A DNA stretch of 64,000 nt, from assembly GCF_000024005.1 (NCBI RefSeq), contig NC_013132.1, forward strand, positions 3,094,001 through 3,158,000, read 5' to 3'. The notes under the pieces are model-generated. The model had not been told where the DNA came from and searched no databases. It was given only the letters and a program-made list of their open reading frames with translations. The translations under genes and the position numbers were made by a program. Shown piece after piece: positions 18,019 through 26,089 of the stretch. Every line of letters begins with the position of its first letter. The stretch's first letter is position 1. This DNA is from Chitinophaga pinensis DSM 2588. Its GTDB lineage: Bacteria; Bacteroidota; Bacteroidia; Chitinophagales; Chitinophagaceae.

Positions 18019-18309
18019 TTAACGGCAGGAATCCGTCTGATTCGTGCCGACAGGTGTAACAGATGCCGGATCTACTTCGTCCACACGCGCCCACATAAAC
18101 TCGTTCGTGATAATATAAAAACAGGCTGAATTCCCTCCTGAAACGCAGCAGGTAGGATCATAAGGAGCGCCACCATGTGCACGGATGAACCATTCACCGG
18201 TTCCATCCTTTTCATAATAGAATTCCTCTCTTCTTTCTTTAGCGGTGACAGCAGCTATACCCAGCAGCGAAGTGATCACCAGTACTACATTAGACAGTTT
18301 GATTTTCAT
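18019..18309 (-). CDS. Small exported Cys-containing protein, DUF6520-like
   Basis: The 96-residue product has a Lys-rich N-terminus and a hydrophobic segment (VVLVITSLLGIAAVTA) as signal peptide. A short mature domain follows with GEWFIRAHGG, PTCCVSGGNSACFY and a C-terminal DSCR, four Cys in total. It resembles the DUF6520 family of small exported Bacteroidota proteins, often found beside MauE-type membrane proteins. It is the last gene of the minus-strand trio with the MauE-like and kinase genes. It could be a redox substrate or a modified peptide; the role is unknown. Confidence 0.6.
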   Translation of the reverse strand: MKIKLSNVVLVITSLLGIAAVTAKERREEFYYEKDGTGEWFIRAHGGAPYDPTCCVSGGNSACFYIITNEFMWARVDEVDPASVTPVGTNQTDSCR

Positions 18310-18347
18310 AGATTTGATTTTTAGAATGAATAAATATCATAAAGCTG

Positions 18348-18779
18348 TTACATTGTTCGCGTGCGCATACTGCGCCAGATGAAAGCCGTGCTCAACATTC
18401 CGGGGATAAGTACGATCAGGTTTAGTACCAGTTGTTGCTGCCAGGTAATTGTTCTGAAAACGCCGGCACAGGCACAGGGCACCTTACTGAACACTGTTGA
18501 CAGGACTAATAAAATATAAACAGTAAAGCACAGTATCAGAAATGTGCCGGCCACGATGCCCATCCTGTTCAGGGGGGGCACCAGCAAGAGTATTACTATA
18601 AGCAGTTCCGTCAGCGGTATCCCCCATTTCAATGCGGGGATCATTGCACTGTGAAATACCTGTGCTTTAAGGCCGTACTCAAAGATGCTCATGTCGGAGA
18701 GCTTGTCCAATGCCGTATAGGTAAATAACAGTACCAACATCAGGGACGTAACAAAGGGAATGGCTTTTTTCCAGTTCAT
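18348..18779 (-). CDS. MauE/DoxX-family membrane protein
   Basis: This 143-residue protein has four hydrophobic helices (about 8-25, 48-68, 74-97, 115-135). A CACAG-type motif, VPCACAGVF, lies between helices 3 and 4. That pattern fits the MauE/methylamine-utilisation branch of DoxX-like proteins, which are linked to disulfide handling of exported proteins. It is sandwiched between the kinase gene (11 bases) and the Cys-rich exported protein (38 bases), so the three are very likely cotranscribed. Confidence 0.75.
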   Translation of the reverse strand: MNWKKAIPFVTSLMLVLLFTYTALDKLSDMSIFEYGLKAQVFHSAMIPALKWGIPLTELLIVILLLVPPLNRMGIVAGTFLILCFTVYILLVLSTVFSKVPCACAGVFRTITWQQQLVLNLIVLIPGMLSTAFIWRSMRTRTM

Positions 18780-18790
18780 AGGATTAATTT

Positions 18791-20134
18791 TTATAAGTAA
18801 AAGGTGATCAGGTCTTCCACCTGGTTTATAGCCATGTTCATCGTGGCTCTTTCTAAATAGTTAGTATCGGTCATTTTTATGATCAGATCTGCCAGGCGGG
18901 ACTCCACTGCATACTCCTGCAGTTTTCCCCTCACTGTATACATTTCGCCGAAAAAGATCCGCTCAGGTAACTCTCCTGTCAGGAAATAGGCAAGCAGGGC
19001 GCCGAGTGAATACACATCGTCACCGAAATGGGGTTTCATATAGCTCATTTGCTCCGGCGACATATACCCAATTGTACCTAATGTGAAAGGAGGATCAGGA
19101 AGTCCGTCGTGCAGGCAACAGGCCATTTCAAAATCAATGATGTAGGTTCTGCGCCCGCCGTCAATGATAAAATTCCTTTCATTGATATCACGATGTACAT
19201 AACCGGCATCATGCATGTGCTTTACAAGTGATAATATAGATAGGTAGACTTCCAGTATGATCTTCTTTGTATCAGTCCCAAGGTCCTTCCAGGTTTTTCC
19301 CTGCCTGATCTGTTCCAACCATTGCCCTGCATGCACCCCGTCTACATATTCCAGGACGAGAAAGGAGAATGCCTCATATTCGGCAAGATCTATGAATTTT
19401 GGGGTCCTTACATGTGCTTCCAGGGCTTTAATCACCTTCTTCTGCCAGCGTAACTTATCCCGGATATCCCTGCCAAAATGATCATCACCTGTATGGCTGT
19501 TGCCCTGTTTGATCAAGCACCATTTAAAGGGGCGTTTAAAATTAAAACCTTTGTAGATAGTGCTTTTGGGGCTATAGTTCAGCTCTTCCACCGGTAGGTA
19601 AAAAAGACCGACGAATTTCCTGGACGCAGGCTTCCGGTATTTTTTCTCCACTGTAAATGGGAAGGGGGCTTTTGTTGGTTGCGGTATCCTGTTACTGACC
19701 TCCTGTGCATAAATGATATTTGAGATCCGTATACAATCCTGAATAATACATCCCGCATATGTCCCTGTGAGAGGTAACAACCTATCTATCAAATGCCGGC
19801 CCTCGCCTTCTGTCCGGGCATGAAACTGGATTCCCTTTCCGATCAGATGCGGCCCATACAAGCCTGCATGCAGCCTGTAGGCCTCATGCTCGTTCCTGAT
19901 GATTCTGAAAGGTGTATTACCGTCCTTCAGTATTGGAAGTATGTCATTGAGCAGGGCTTGCAGACTTGCTGTTCTCACCGACAAATAAATCAGCCAGCCA
20001 TGTGTAGCCCTAAATTCACCAGATCTCAGCCAGATATGATCGTCTATGAATTTCACTCCGGATGCTTTCAACAGTTTATCATTTTCCTTTAATGGCAGCT
20101 CGAATGCCTTTTCCAGGCTTGGATATTGCAGCAT
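18791..20134 (-). CDS. LanKC-like protein kinase without cyclase domain
   Basis: A 447-residue cytoplasmic protein. Residues about 35-145 (THGWLIYLSV, FRIIRNEHEAYRLHAG, ARTEGEGRHLIDRLLPL) resemble the N-terminal domain of class III lanthipeptide synthetases. Residues about 190-440 are a protein kinase: KWCLIKQG with the ATP Lys, HRDINERNFIID as catalytic loop, DFEMA in place of DFG, and GTIGYMSPEQ. The protein stops where the LanC-type cyclase would begin. It may phosphorylate and dehydrate a peptide without cyclising it, or be a regulatory kinase. It heads the MauE/DUF6520 trio. Confidence 0.68.
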   Translation of the reverse strand: MLQYPSLEKAFELPLKENDKLLKASGVKFIDDHIWLRSGEFRATHGWLIYLSVRTASLQALLNDILPILKDGNTPFRIIRNEHEAYRLHAGLYGPHLIGKGIQFHARTEGEGRHLIDRLLPLTGTYAGCIIQDCIRISNIIYAQEVSNRIPQPTKAPFPFTVEKKYRKPASRKFVGLFYLPVEELNYSPKSTIYKGFNFKRPFKWCLIKQGNSHTGDDHFGRDIRDKLRWQKKVIKALEAHVRTPKFIDLAEYEAFSFLVLEYVDGVHAGQWLEQIRQGKTWKDLGTDTKKIILEVYLSILSLVKHMHDAGYVHRDINERNFIIDGGRRTYIIDFEMACCLHDGLPDPPFTLGTIGYMSPEQMSYMKPHFGDDVYSLGALLAYFLTGELPERIFFGEMYTVRGKLQEYAVESRLADLIIKMTDTNYLERATMNMAINQVEDLITFYL

Positions 20135-20664
20135 CTCTTTGGGGTTTTCATTTTCAATAGGGTAATTATTAGTACGTGCAGGTTAACGTATCCCTAAATT
20201 ACTATTATCTGCTGCAATTTGTCTGCACGCTATTTTCATAACTTATTGGCACGTGATGCAATCTTTTTTCAGTGCATAGTCAGAGGCCCAGAGCGGGCTC
20301 AGACGACTATAAAAGCAAAAAGTCGGAGACATCTCCGACCTTTCGCTTTGGTGCCCAGTAGCCGGAGCTCTTTCGAACCAGTTGGGGAAGATTACTAATG
20401 AGTTAGGTTATTAATGATAGTGCTATTGAAAAGTAAAGTTTATTCTAGCGTATAAGGGGAGTCATTGGTCAACTGTGTTGTTAAACCGATAAAAGTTTTT
20501 TTCCTGTATTTCGTGTAGGAGAACTATTCGCATTTGCTGGCGACGCAACCTGCCTTGGAAGCAAATATAAACGGCAGTCGAATTTTCATATGAATAAATA
20601 TATTACTATAAGTGTTTTGCTTAAATTTGGCATACGAATCCCTGATTTAATTAAACTAAAAAGA
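20135..20664. other. Intergenic region containing scar B
   Basis: No gene. It contains the recombinase-tail/tRNA-like scar described separately at 20281-20380. The alternative start of the next gene at 20590 would use its last part. Confidence 0.5.
20281..20380 (+). repeat. Scar B: recombinase 3' end, hairpin and tRNA-like tail
   Basis: Codons for RPRAGSDDYK, identical to the C-terminal region of the serine recombinase at about 51.34 kb, are followed by a hairpin GTCGGAGA...TCTCCGAC (20311-20349), then GTGCCCAG at 20351 and TTCGAACCA at 20372. The order is the same as at the intact right end (51.33-51.42 kb). The tRNA body itself is missing. It is a decayed attachment site from an earlier integration. 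Confidence 0.75.
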
Positions 20665-21681
20665 ATGAGTTTTTTTAGCCGGCTATTTAGAATAAATGAA
20701 CCGTCAAAGCAATTAACCTGCCCAAGGTGTTTAGGTAAAGGAAACATGGATAATGATGATATAGTCAGGCTAAAGCAGAACGGGACATGGAGTCCTGGCG
20801 TCTGTCTTTATTGCAGTGGTTCTGGCAGTATTGGAATAGATATGTTGGGAAAAGCACCTGAAGAAGGAACCTATCAAACTGAGAAACCAGCAGAAAAGGA
20901 TGACTATAATAACTGGGGGAGTTCCTTTCCTATGGATGAGAAACGGGAGGGATGTCCTGTTACTGAACAAAATAGGCTATGGCTGGAAGAGGCTTTTCTT
21001 TTGTTACAAGACTTTTTTATAGAAAATATACAACTACGGAAAGTGTTGATTCCTGATTATAACACCTTTCCTATTAAATATGACGGAACAAAGCAATCTG
21101 CTTATGATACCATGAAAATTGTGGCGACGCAAATGGAGGTATCGTCTGATAGTATTGAGCTAGATTTCTACGATGAAGAGGCTAATCAAATATCAGGCGC
21201 CGGCCATCTTTTCCTGGAAGCTGACAAAGATGATAAGAATGCTGCGGGCCTTTATTACGGGATGAATGAAAATGGTAAGTATGAAATATTCTTGAATACT
21301 AGACAATTGTTGGATCCTGAGAGTTTAGTTGCTACACTGGCTCATGAAATTGCCCATATAAAATTACTTGGAGAAAATCGCATAGATGAAAACAATGAAC
21401 ACTTAACAGATTTAACAACAGTAATTTTTGGACTTGGCATTTTTAATGCAAACAATGCATTTAGATCATTTAGGGGTTCAAACTATTATGAATGGCAGTC
21501 GCAAGGATATTTGTCACAAGTACAATGGGGATATTCGTTGGCATTATTTGCTTACATACGTAATGAAGTATCACCAGCGTGGATAAATTATTTAACCCCT
21601 AATATAAAAAGTGACTTCTTGCAGGGACAACAATTTATTATGGATAATAAGGACTTGGTATTCCAACAGGTGAATCGTTAA
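20665..21681 (+). CDS. Zinc-ribbon putative metalloprotease
   Basis: The protein has 338 residues from ATG 20665; an ATG at 20590 would add 25 residues that look non-conserved. The N-terminus has a DnaJ-like pair, CPRCLGKG and CLYCSGSGS, likely binding zinc. The C-terminal half has HEIAHIKL near residue 232 with acidic residues downstream (ENNEHLTDL), a gluzincin-type HExxH site. No signal peptide is seen, so it acts in the cytoplasm. It is the only gene between scars B and C. I do not recognise the family; it may be defence- or stress-related cargo. Confidence 0.65.
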   Translation: MSFFSRLFRINEPSKQLTCPRCLGKGNMDNDDIVRLKQNGTWSPGVCLYCSGSGSIGIDMLGKAPEEGTYQTEKPAEKDDYNNWGSSFPMDEKREGCPVTEQNRLWLEEAFLLLQDFFIENIQLRKVLIPDYNTFPIKYDGTKQSAYDTMKIVATQMEVSSDSIELDFYDEEANQISGAGHLFLEADKDDKNAAGLYYGMNENGKYEIFLNTRQLLDPESLVATLAHEIAHIKLLGENRIDENNEHLTDLTTVIFGLGIFNANNAFRSFRGSNYYEWQSQGYLSQVQWGYSLALFAYIRNEVSPAWINYLTPNIKSDFLQGQQFIMDNKDLVFQQVNR

Positions 21682-22058
21682 TAGATCTAATTTATCCAAT
21701 TTTCATTATATAATAGATAATATAAGGAAATAGTATTTCTCTGTAGCTTTCGTTGTTGCGGGGGGTACGAATCCAGATAAGAAGCGAAACTAAGATCATC
21801 TATTCGCAGTATAGTCAAGTAAGAACCTTAATTCATTGGAATTCTGGATGAAGTAAAAATCGTACATGTGATAGCTCAGCGTTATTACGACATCATCCTC
21901 GAACTGATAAGCAGGGCCAGAAAAGATCTTGACCACCTTAAAAGCAAAAGGTCGGAGATTCCGACCTTTTGCTTTTGTGCCCAGTAGCGGCGTGTTTTCT
22001 AACCAAATTATATTGATAATACATAAATTACGAAAATAGATTTCAATATTGACATCAG
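21682..22058. other. Intergenic region containing scar C
   Basis: No gene apart from the recombinase remnant described at 21830-22016. The 92-codon minus frame at 21796-22074 reads antisense through that remnant. Confidence 0.5.
21830..22016 (+). repeat. Scar C: recombinase 3' end, hairpin and tRNA-like tail
   Basis: A plus frame ends with IILELISRARKDLDHLKSK and a stop at 21985-21987. It clearly corresponds to VILELISRPRAGSDDYKK of the intact recombinase. It overlaps a hairpin GGTCGGA...TCCGACC (21940-21976), then GTGCCCAGTAGCGG from 21977 and AACCAAATTATATTGATAAT at about 22000. This last tract recurs after the group II intron at 30506, so both sites were once the same kind of attachment sequence. 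Confidence 0.75.
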
Positions 22059-22451
22059 TTATTCTTCTTCCCATCTCAGTGATGGTGAGCGGTCGCCGTG
22101 CTTAACGTAGTATGTCAATGCCTGTTCTGCAAGTGCCAGTGGCACACAGTTTTTTTTTGGGAAGCCGCCTGCTTGACCACCCGTTACGAGGCTGATTTCT
22201 TCTTCATCAGAAACACACTCCGGGTTAATCAGGTTGAAGAATGCTTCATCCTCGCCAACCACTTGGGTGACAACAAACAGTTCAGGGCCACCGCCTATCA
22301 GGATAAATCCATTAATATCACCAACAATTAGCTGTGTTACGTTTTTCCCGTTCAGAGTCTGGAGGGCGGTAACGGCTTCATAGCTTTCCTTGATATCTTT
22401 GTCGTTGCTATAATTACGATTTTCTATCCAGCTATCAATGCTAAGTTTCAT
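22059..22451 (-). CDS. Imm1-like immunity protein
   Basis: A 130-residue acidic protein whose last third (GGFPKKNCVPLALAEQAL, then YYVKHGDRSP and LRWEEE) matches the pattern of the Imm1 immunity family: Pro followed by a helix, and a conserved W near the C-terminus. These proteins neutralise toxins of polymorphic toxin systems. No cognate toxin is present, so it would be an orphan immunity gene, which is usual for cargo acquired in arrays. It lies between scar C and an IS3 element. Confidence 0.6.
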   Translation of the reverse strand: MKLSIDSWIENRNYSNDKDIKESYEAVTALQTLNGKNVTQLIVGDINGFILIGGGPELFVVTQVVGEDEAFFNLINPECVSDEEEISLVTGGQAGGFPKKNCVPLALAEQALTYYVKHGDRSPSLRWEEE

Positions 22452-22506
22452 ATGTATAAACCGATAAGACTTAAAAAATAAAAAATGATCGGAGATGTGA
22501 CTGTTT

Positions 22507-22524
22507 TAACGTATGCTGACAGTG
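22507..22524 (-). pseudogene. Remnant of a gene end (RTVSIR-stop) cut by IS
   Basis: Minus-strand codons RTVSIR and TAA at 22507-22524 are nearly identical, in sequence and position relative to the stop, to the end of the 27653-27850 gene (shared TTAACGTAT.CTGACAGTGCG). The IS3 element adjoins directly, so a paralogue of that gene was probably interrupted or deleted here. Confidence 0.5.
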
Positions 22525-22554
22525 CGGATTTGCAGCAAAAAAATAGACACCAGG

Positions 22555-23379
22555 TTAAGCCGCTTGTTTGATTAAAGAATTTCCAAATTGTTCAGGTGTC
22601 ATATATCCCAGTCGGGAGTGTATTCTCCTTCGATTATACCAGATTTCTATGAACTCAAATATTTCTCTTCTGGCAACCTCAAAGGAATCGTAAATGCTGT
22701 TAAACCCTGTTTCTGACTTGAGAATTTTGAAAAAGTTTTCACATACACTATTATCCCAGCAATTTCCTTTACGGCTCATGCTTTGCCTTATTTGACCTGA
22801 TTTGAGCAATATCCGAAATTCATGACTGGCATATTGTACGCCTCTGTCTGAATGGATGATCATATGCTCTTTTACAGACCTGTTCCTGATAGCCATTTTC
22901 CACGCTGCTACTACTGTTTCTGCTGCTGTCATCCCTTTACTCATCGCCCATCCCAGTATCTTCCTGTCAAACAGATCCATAATGACAGTGAGATAGAGCC
23001 ACCCGGATTTTGTACGGATATATGTAATGTCTGAGACCCATTTTTCTGATGGTGACGTTGCAGTGAATTCTCTGTTTAATATGTTAGAAGATACCTCTTT
23101 GTCATGATTAGAATCCGTAGTACAGACTTTAAACTTACCTACAATTACACTACGGAGCCCTTTTGACCTCATGATCCGGGCTACTCTCCGTTGTGATACA
23201 TGTATTCCATCTGATTTGAATACCCTGGTTACTTTAGGACTTCCATACCGGCCTTTGCCAGAACGGTATATTGCTTCAATTCTATCGCTTAGAGCGTGAT
23301 TCTCAATCGCCTGTTTTGAAGGTTTTCTAATTAACCAGGCATAATAGCCACTGCGGCTTACTTTAAACACTTTACACAT
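22555..23379 (-). CDS. IS3 transposase OrfB (DDE integrase)
   Basis: This 274-residue frame has the HTH_21 region at the N-terminus (YYAWLIRKPSKQ) and an rve integrase core. The DDE triad is in WVSDITYI, HSDRGVQYAS and the Glu of NSVCENFFKILKSE. The C-terminus ends with RIHSRLGYMTPEQF, typical of the IS3 group. It is probably made as an OrfAB fusion by -1 frameshifting at the A-run in orfA; the frame is open upstream of its ATG, as that model needs. Confidence 0.92.
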   Translation of the reverse strand: MCKVFKVSRSGYYAWLIRKPSKQAIENHALSDRIEAIYRSGKGRYGSPKVTRVFKSDGIHVSQRRVARIMRSKGLRSVIVGKFKVCTTDSNHDKEVSSNILNREFTATSPSEKWVSDITYIRTKSGWLYLTVIMDLFDRKILGWAMSKGMTAAETVVAAWKMAIRNRSVKEHMIIHSDRGVQYASHEFRILLKSGQIRQSMSRKGNCWDNSVCENFFKILKSETGFNSIYDSFEVARREIFEFIEIWYNRRRIHSRLGYMTPEQFGNSLIKQAA

Positions 23380-23411
23380 CTTCCCGACATCAAATTTGCC
23401 ACTATGATTCT

Positions 23412-23729
23412 TTATGAACCTGAATATTTGTTGCCTTCCTTGGAGAAGATGGTTACCGCCTTTTTTAGGATTTGATTTTCCATTTCCGCCTCCTTGAGTG
23501 CTTTCTTCAAAGCCTGGATCTCCTTTTGCTCCGGTGTCAGATCCTGCTTCCCATTGCCAGGAAAACTGCGTGTGCCACTCTCATTATGCTCTCTGGTCCA
23601 ACGACGAACCATATCTACTCCTATACCAAGGTCTTTAGCAACATCTGAAGCAGCTTTGCCCTTCAGATAAAGTTCTACTGCCATCTGCTTGAAGGCCTTA
23701 TCGTAGCTACGTCTTTGTTGTTTACTCAT
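23412..23729 (-). CDS. IS3 transposase OrfA
   Basis: This 105-residue helix-turn-helix protein (YDKAFKQMAVELYLKGKAAS, then LGIGVDMVRRWTREH) is followed by a leucine-zipper-like helix. A slippery heptamer A AAA AAG lies at 23466-23460 on the minus strand in the correct phase, and a -1 shift there enters the OrfB frame. Start ATG at 23729. Confidence 0.9.
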   Translation of the reverse strand: MSKQQRRSYDKAFKQMAVELYLKGKAASDVAKDLGIGVDMVRRWTREHNESGTRSFPGNGKQDLTPEQKEIQALKKALKEAEMENQILKKAVTIFSKEGNKYSGS

Positions 23730-23887
23730 TACTTCAAAGTTAAGAAAACGAGCTTAACTCTGTGTCCTCACAAATGTAGCGGTTCCAAAATGGTAAGCGA
23801 TGATATAGCATTGGCAATAAAAAGCTTAGATGGAATCGAACTTTTGGGGATTCAATATCAACTAATTATAAAGTAGACGATATATGC

Positions 23888-23958
23888 ATAAATGACAAAC
23901 CCGCTCTATGAGCAGGTTTGTCATTTATGGTGCCCAATGCTGGTATAAATTCGAACCA
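23888..23958 (+). repeat. Scar D: hairpin and tRNA-like tail
   Basis: ATAAATGACAAACCCGCTC and GAGCAGGTTTGTCATTTAT form a 19-bp stem with one mismatch and a 3-nt loop (23888-23928). GTGCCCA follows at 23930 and TTCGAACCA at 23950. The hairpin core is the same class as those of scar F and of the terminator of tRNA-Leu copy 1, and no recombinase codons are left. Confidence 0.65.
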
Positions 23959-24042
23959 ATTAATTGTGATGATTAATAAGTTAAATCACAAAAGCCAGAT
24001 TGACGCCTGAGTAAACCATTTGAAGTGATCGGCTCAGGAAAG

Positions 24043-25074
24043 TTAGCTCCTGATCTCTCTCCTCATGAACAGGTAATAGCACCATGCAAAGCAAACGGTA
24101 GTAGCTGCGAGCAATCCGCTTACCTGCGGCCATACGATCATAAGGCTTTCTTTAAAGGGTAGCGGCGCCGGCACAGCACCTGCCATGTCCTCCATAGTTA
24201 CCGGACCCAGGCTGCGTACGGATGGCATGAGTAAGGTGGTAGTGGCATCTGTATATAGCTGGCTGGGGGCTATCCGTAACAGATCAAGAATCATATTGTT
24301 ATATCCTATGATCTGCTCCTGCGACAACATACCCGGATCTGCGGGGAGTATGGCCCTTATCAGTAGTTTTACCAGGAGTTGGTAAAATACGGTAAGGAAG
24401 ATCCATATTCCAATAGCGGCTAATGCTGCTGCAGCACCTTGTTTGAGGCGCACAGACAGCAGGATGGAAAGCGACAGCCAAAAAGCAACATATATAATGC
24501 TGAAGAAGGTAAAAGTGAAGATTCTTAATACCTCCTGTGGTTCTATACGTACGCCGGTAAAGAGCAGACCACCACCTACCATGAGCAATACCAGGGAAGT
24601 GAAGAAAACTGTCACGACCATACCCGCGCTCACAAACTTGGAAAGCAAAAGGTTGTCCCGGTATACCGGCTGTGCCATGATCCTGGCCAGCGTTCCATTG
24701 CTCTGCTCTGCATTGATGGCATCAAAACCAAGGCTGATGCCAAGCAGTGGCCCCAGGAAACTTACAAATACATGGAAGGGCGGCACTACTTTGTCGGTAA
24801 CCGTGAGCAGTTTTAAGTAGAGAAAAGTGTGATCAGGATCGCTCAGATTGCCGGTAGCATTCCTGATGCCGGAGAGCGATACGTACATGGCAACCACGAA
24901 AGTGAGTAAGACGAGTGACATCATAACGATGAGGCGCCAACTACGTATATGGTCTGCAATCTCTTTACGCACCATCACGCGAAAGGGAGAAGGAGCTTGG
25001 CAGGCGGTGTACCTGTTACTGCTACGGTTGTTCTTTAAGGAAAGTCCTTTGAAGGAAACTGGCAGACTTTTCAT
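24043..25074 (-). CDS. ABC-2 transporter permease
   Basis: About 343 residues from ATG 25074. The longest frame starts at 25125 and a shorter one at 24975; the family usually includes the PFRVMVRKEIADHIRSW segment, so I prefer 25074. Six hydrophobic segments follow, including one after RSWRLIVMM and a final pair near the C-terminus. It overlaps the ATPase gene by 53 bases and should form the membrane channel of a NEW3-associated exporter. Confidence 0.82.
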   Translation of the reverse strand: MKSLPVSFKGLSLKNNRSSNRYTACQAPSPFRVMVRKEIADHIRSWRLIVMMSLVLLTFVVAMYVSLSGIRNATGNLSDPDHTFLYLKLLTVTDKVVPPFHVFVSFLGPLLGISLGFDAINAEQSNGTLARIMAQPVYRDNLLLSKFVSAGMVVTVFFTSLVLLMVGGGLLFTGVRIEPQEVLRIFTFTFFSIIYVAFWLSLSILLSVRLKQGAAAALAAIGIWIFLTVFYQLLVKLLIRAILPADPGMLSQEQIIGYNNMILDLLRIAPSQLYTDATTTLLMPSVRSLGPVTMEDMAGAVPAPLPFKESLMIVWPQVSGLLAATTVCFAWCYYLFMRREIRS

Positions 25075-26044
25075 GAGTTGTATTTTCAGCTGCATTGTTT
25101 TCAAAATACTTTTGATAGATATCATCCAGGCCGTAATCTTTTTGATGTACGCCGGTTATGTCGCATCCATTGTCCACCAGCAGGCGTACAATGGAAGGTG
25201 TGATATCGCGGGTGCAGAAGAAGGTAAGGCAGTTGTTCTGCACTGACACTTCTTTCACGGCATCCAGTTCTGAAAAGATTGGCATAAGCGGCCATGGTTG
25301 TATAATGGGCCTGACAAGTGTGACGGTGGTAGAGTATCCTTCGCGGTCCAGTAAGTTTCCGGAAAGGGTATCAATGTTGCCTTCCACTTCCAGTTTGCCA
25401 TTTACGAAAATGCCTACCCTGTCACATACCTGCTGTACATGGTGCAGGTGATGGGAGGAGATCAATACGGTGATTCCGTGTTGCCTGCTGAGTTGTCTGA
25501 TTAGTGTGAGAAATTCCCTCACCCCAGCGGGATCAATGCCGAGCGTCGGCTCATCGAGGATAATGACGGCTGGTTTTTTGATTAGTACGTCTGCTAGCCC
25601 CAGGCGCTGCTTCATTCCCCGGGAAAAGGTATATGTACTTCTATTCATGTCACCTGCAAGGCCTACCAATGCCAGCGTTTCTGTGGCTCTTGTCTTTACT
25701 TCGTGCTCCGGAAGACCATTTAAACGGCCAATGTAAAGCAGATTCTCCAGGGCGGTCATGCTATCGTAGAATCCTACACTGTCCGGCATGTAACCTACGG
25801 TACGCTTTACGGCAATTGGCTCTCGGGTAGCATTAAATCCGCACACGTACGCGGTGCCTTCTGTGGGCTCTGTGAGGCCTAGCATCATAAGGATGGTGGT
25901 GGTTTTACCGGCACCGTTAGGTCCTAATAAACCGAATATTTCTCCTCTGCGGATTGCGAGGTCAAGACCATCCACTGCTTTTTTCTTCCCATAGCATTTT
26001 GTCAACCCTTTCAGTTGTATGATAGGATCGTTCATCTGTAACAT
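25022..26044 (-). CDS. ABC transporter ATP-binding protein
   Basis: This 340-residue protein has Walker A GPNGAGKT near residue 41, the signature FSRGMKQR near 137, Walker B VIILDEPTLGIDP near 158 and a switch His in SSHHLHHVQQ. The C-terminal extension of about 100 residues is typical of CcmA/NatA-type ATPases paired with ABC-2 permeases. It lies between the NEW3 gene and the permease, with which it overlaps. Confidence 0.9.
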   Translation of the reverse strand: MLQMNDPIIQLKGLTKCYGKKKAVDGLDLAIRRGEIFGLLGPNGAGKTTTILMMLGLTEPTEGTAYVCGFNATREPIAVKRTVGYMPDSVGFYDSMTALENLLYIGRLNGLPEHEVKTRATETLALVGLAGDMNRSTYTFSRGMKQRLGLADVLIKKPAVIILDEPTLGIDPAGVREFLTLIRQLSRQHGITVLISSHHLHHVQQVCDRVGIFVNGKLEVEGNIDTLSGNLLDREGYSTTVTLVRPIIQPWPLMPIFSELDAVKEVSVQNNCLTFFCTRDITPSIVRLLVDNGCDITGVHQKDYGLDDIYQKYFENNAAENTTHEKSASFLQRTFLKEQP

Positions 26045-26089
26045 GATGTGTTTTGTTGTTGTGGAAAGGTATATTTAATGGAGATGCCG

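Larger units (their letters stand above)
22525..23787 (-). mobile_element. IS3-family element, copy 1
   Basis: Two overlapping transposase frames are bounded by terminal inverted repeats that match those of copy 2: TGGAACCGCTACATTTG at the right end (to 23787) and CGGATTTGCAGCAAAAAAATAG at the left end. I see no clear target-site duplication, suggesting a later rearrangement on one side. Confidence 0.8.

Noticed and set aside
17589..18094. 65- and 69-codon minus frames
   Set aside because: No start context, no domain; the second overlaps the well-supported Cys-rich exported protein gene.
21796..22074. 92-codon minus frame
   Set aside because: It runs antisense through the recombinase remnant and hairpin of scar C, so most of its sequence is explained otherwise.
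23379..23412. Separate independent orfA and orfB products of the IS3 elements
   Set aside because: Both copies have an in-phase A AAA AAG slippery heptamer and an OrfB frame open upstream, so the frameshifted fusion is the better interpretation.
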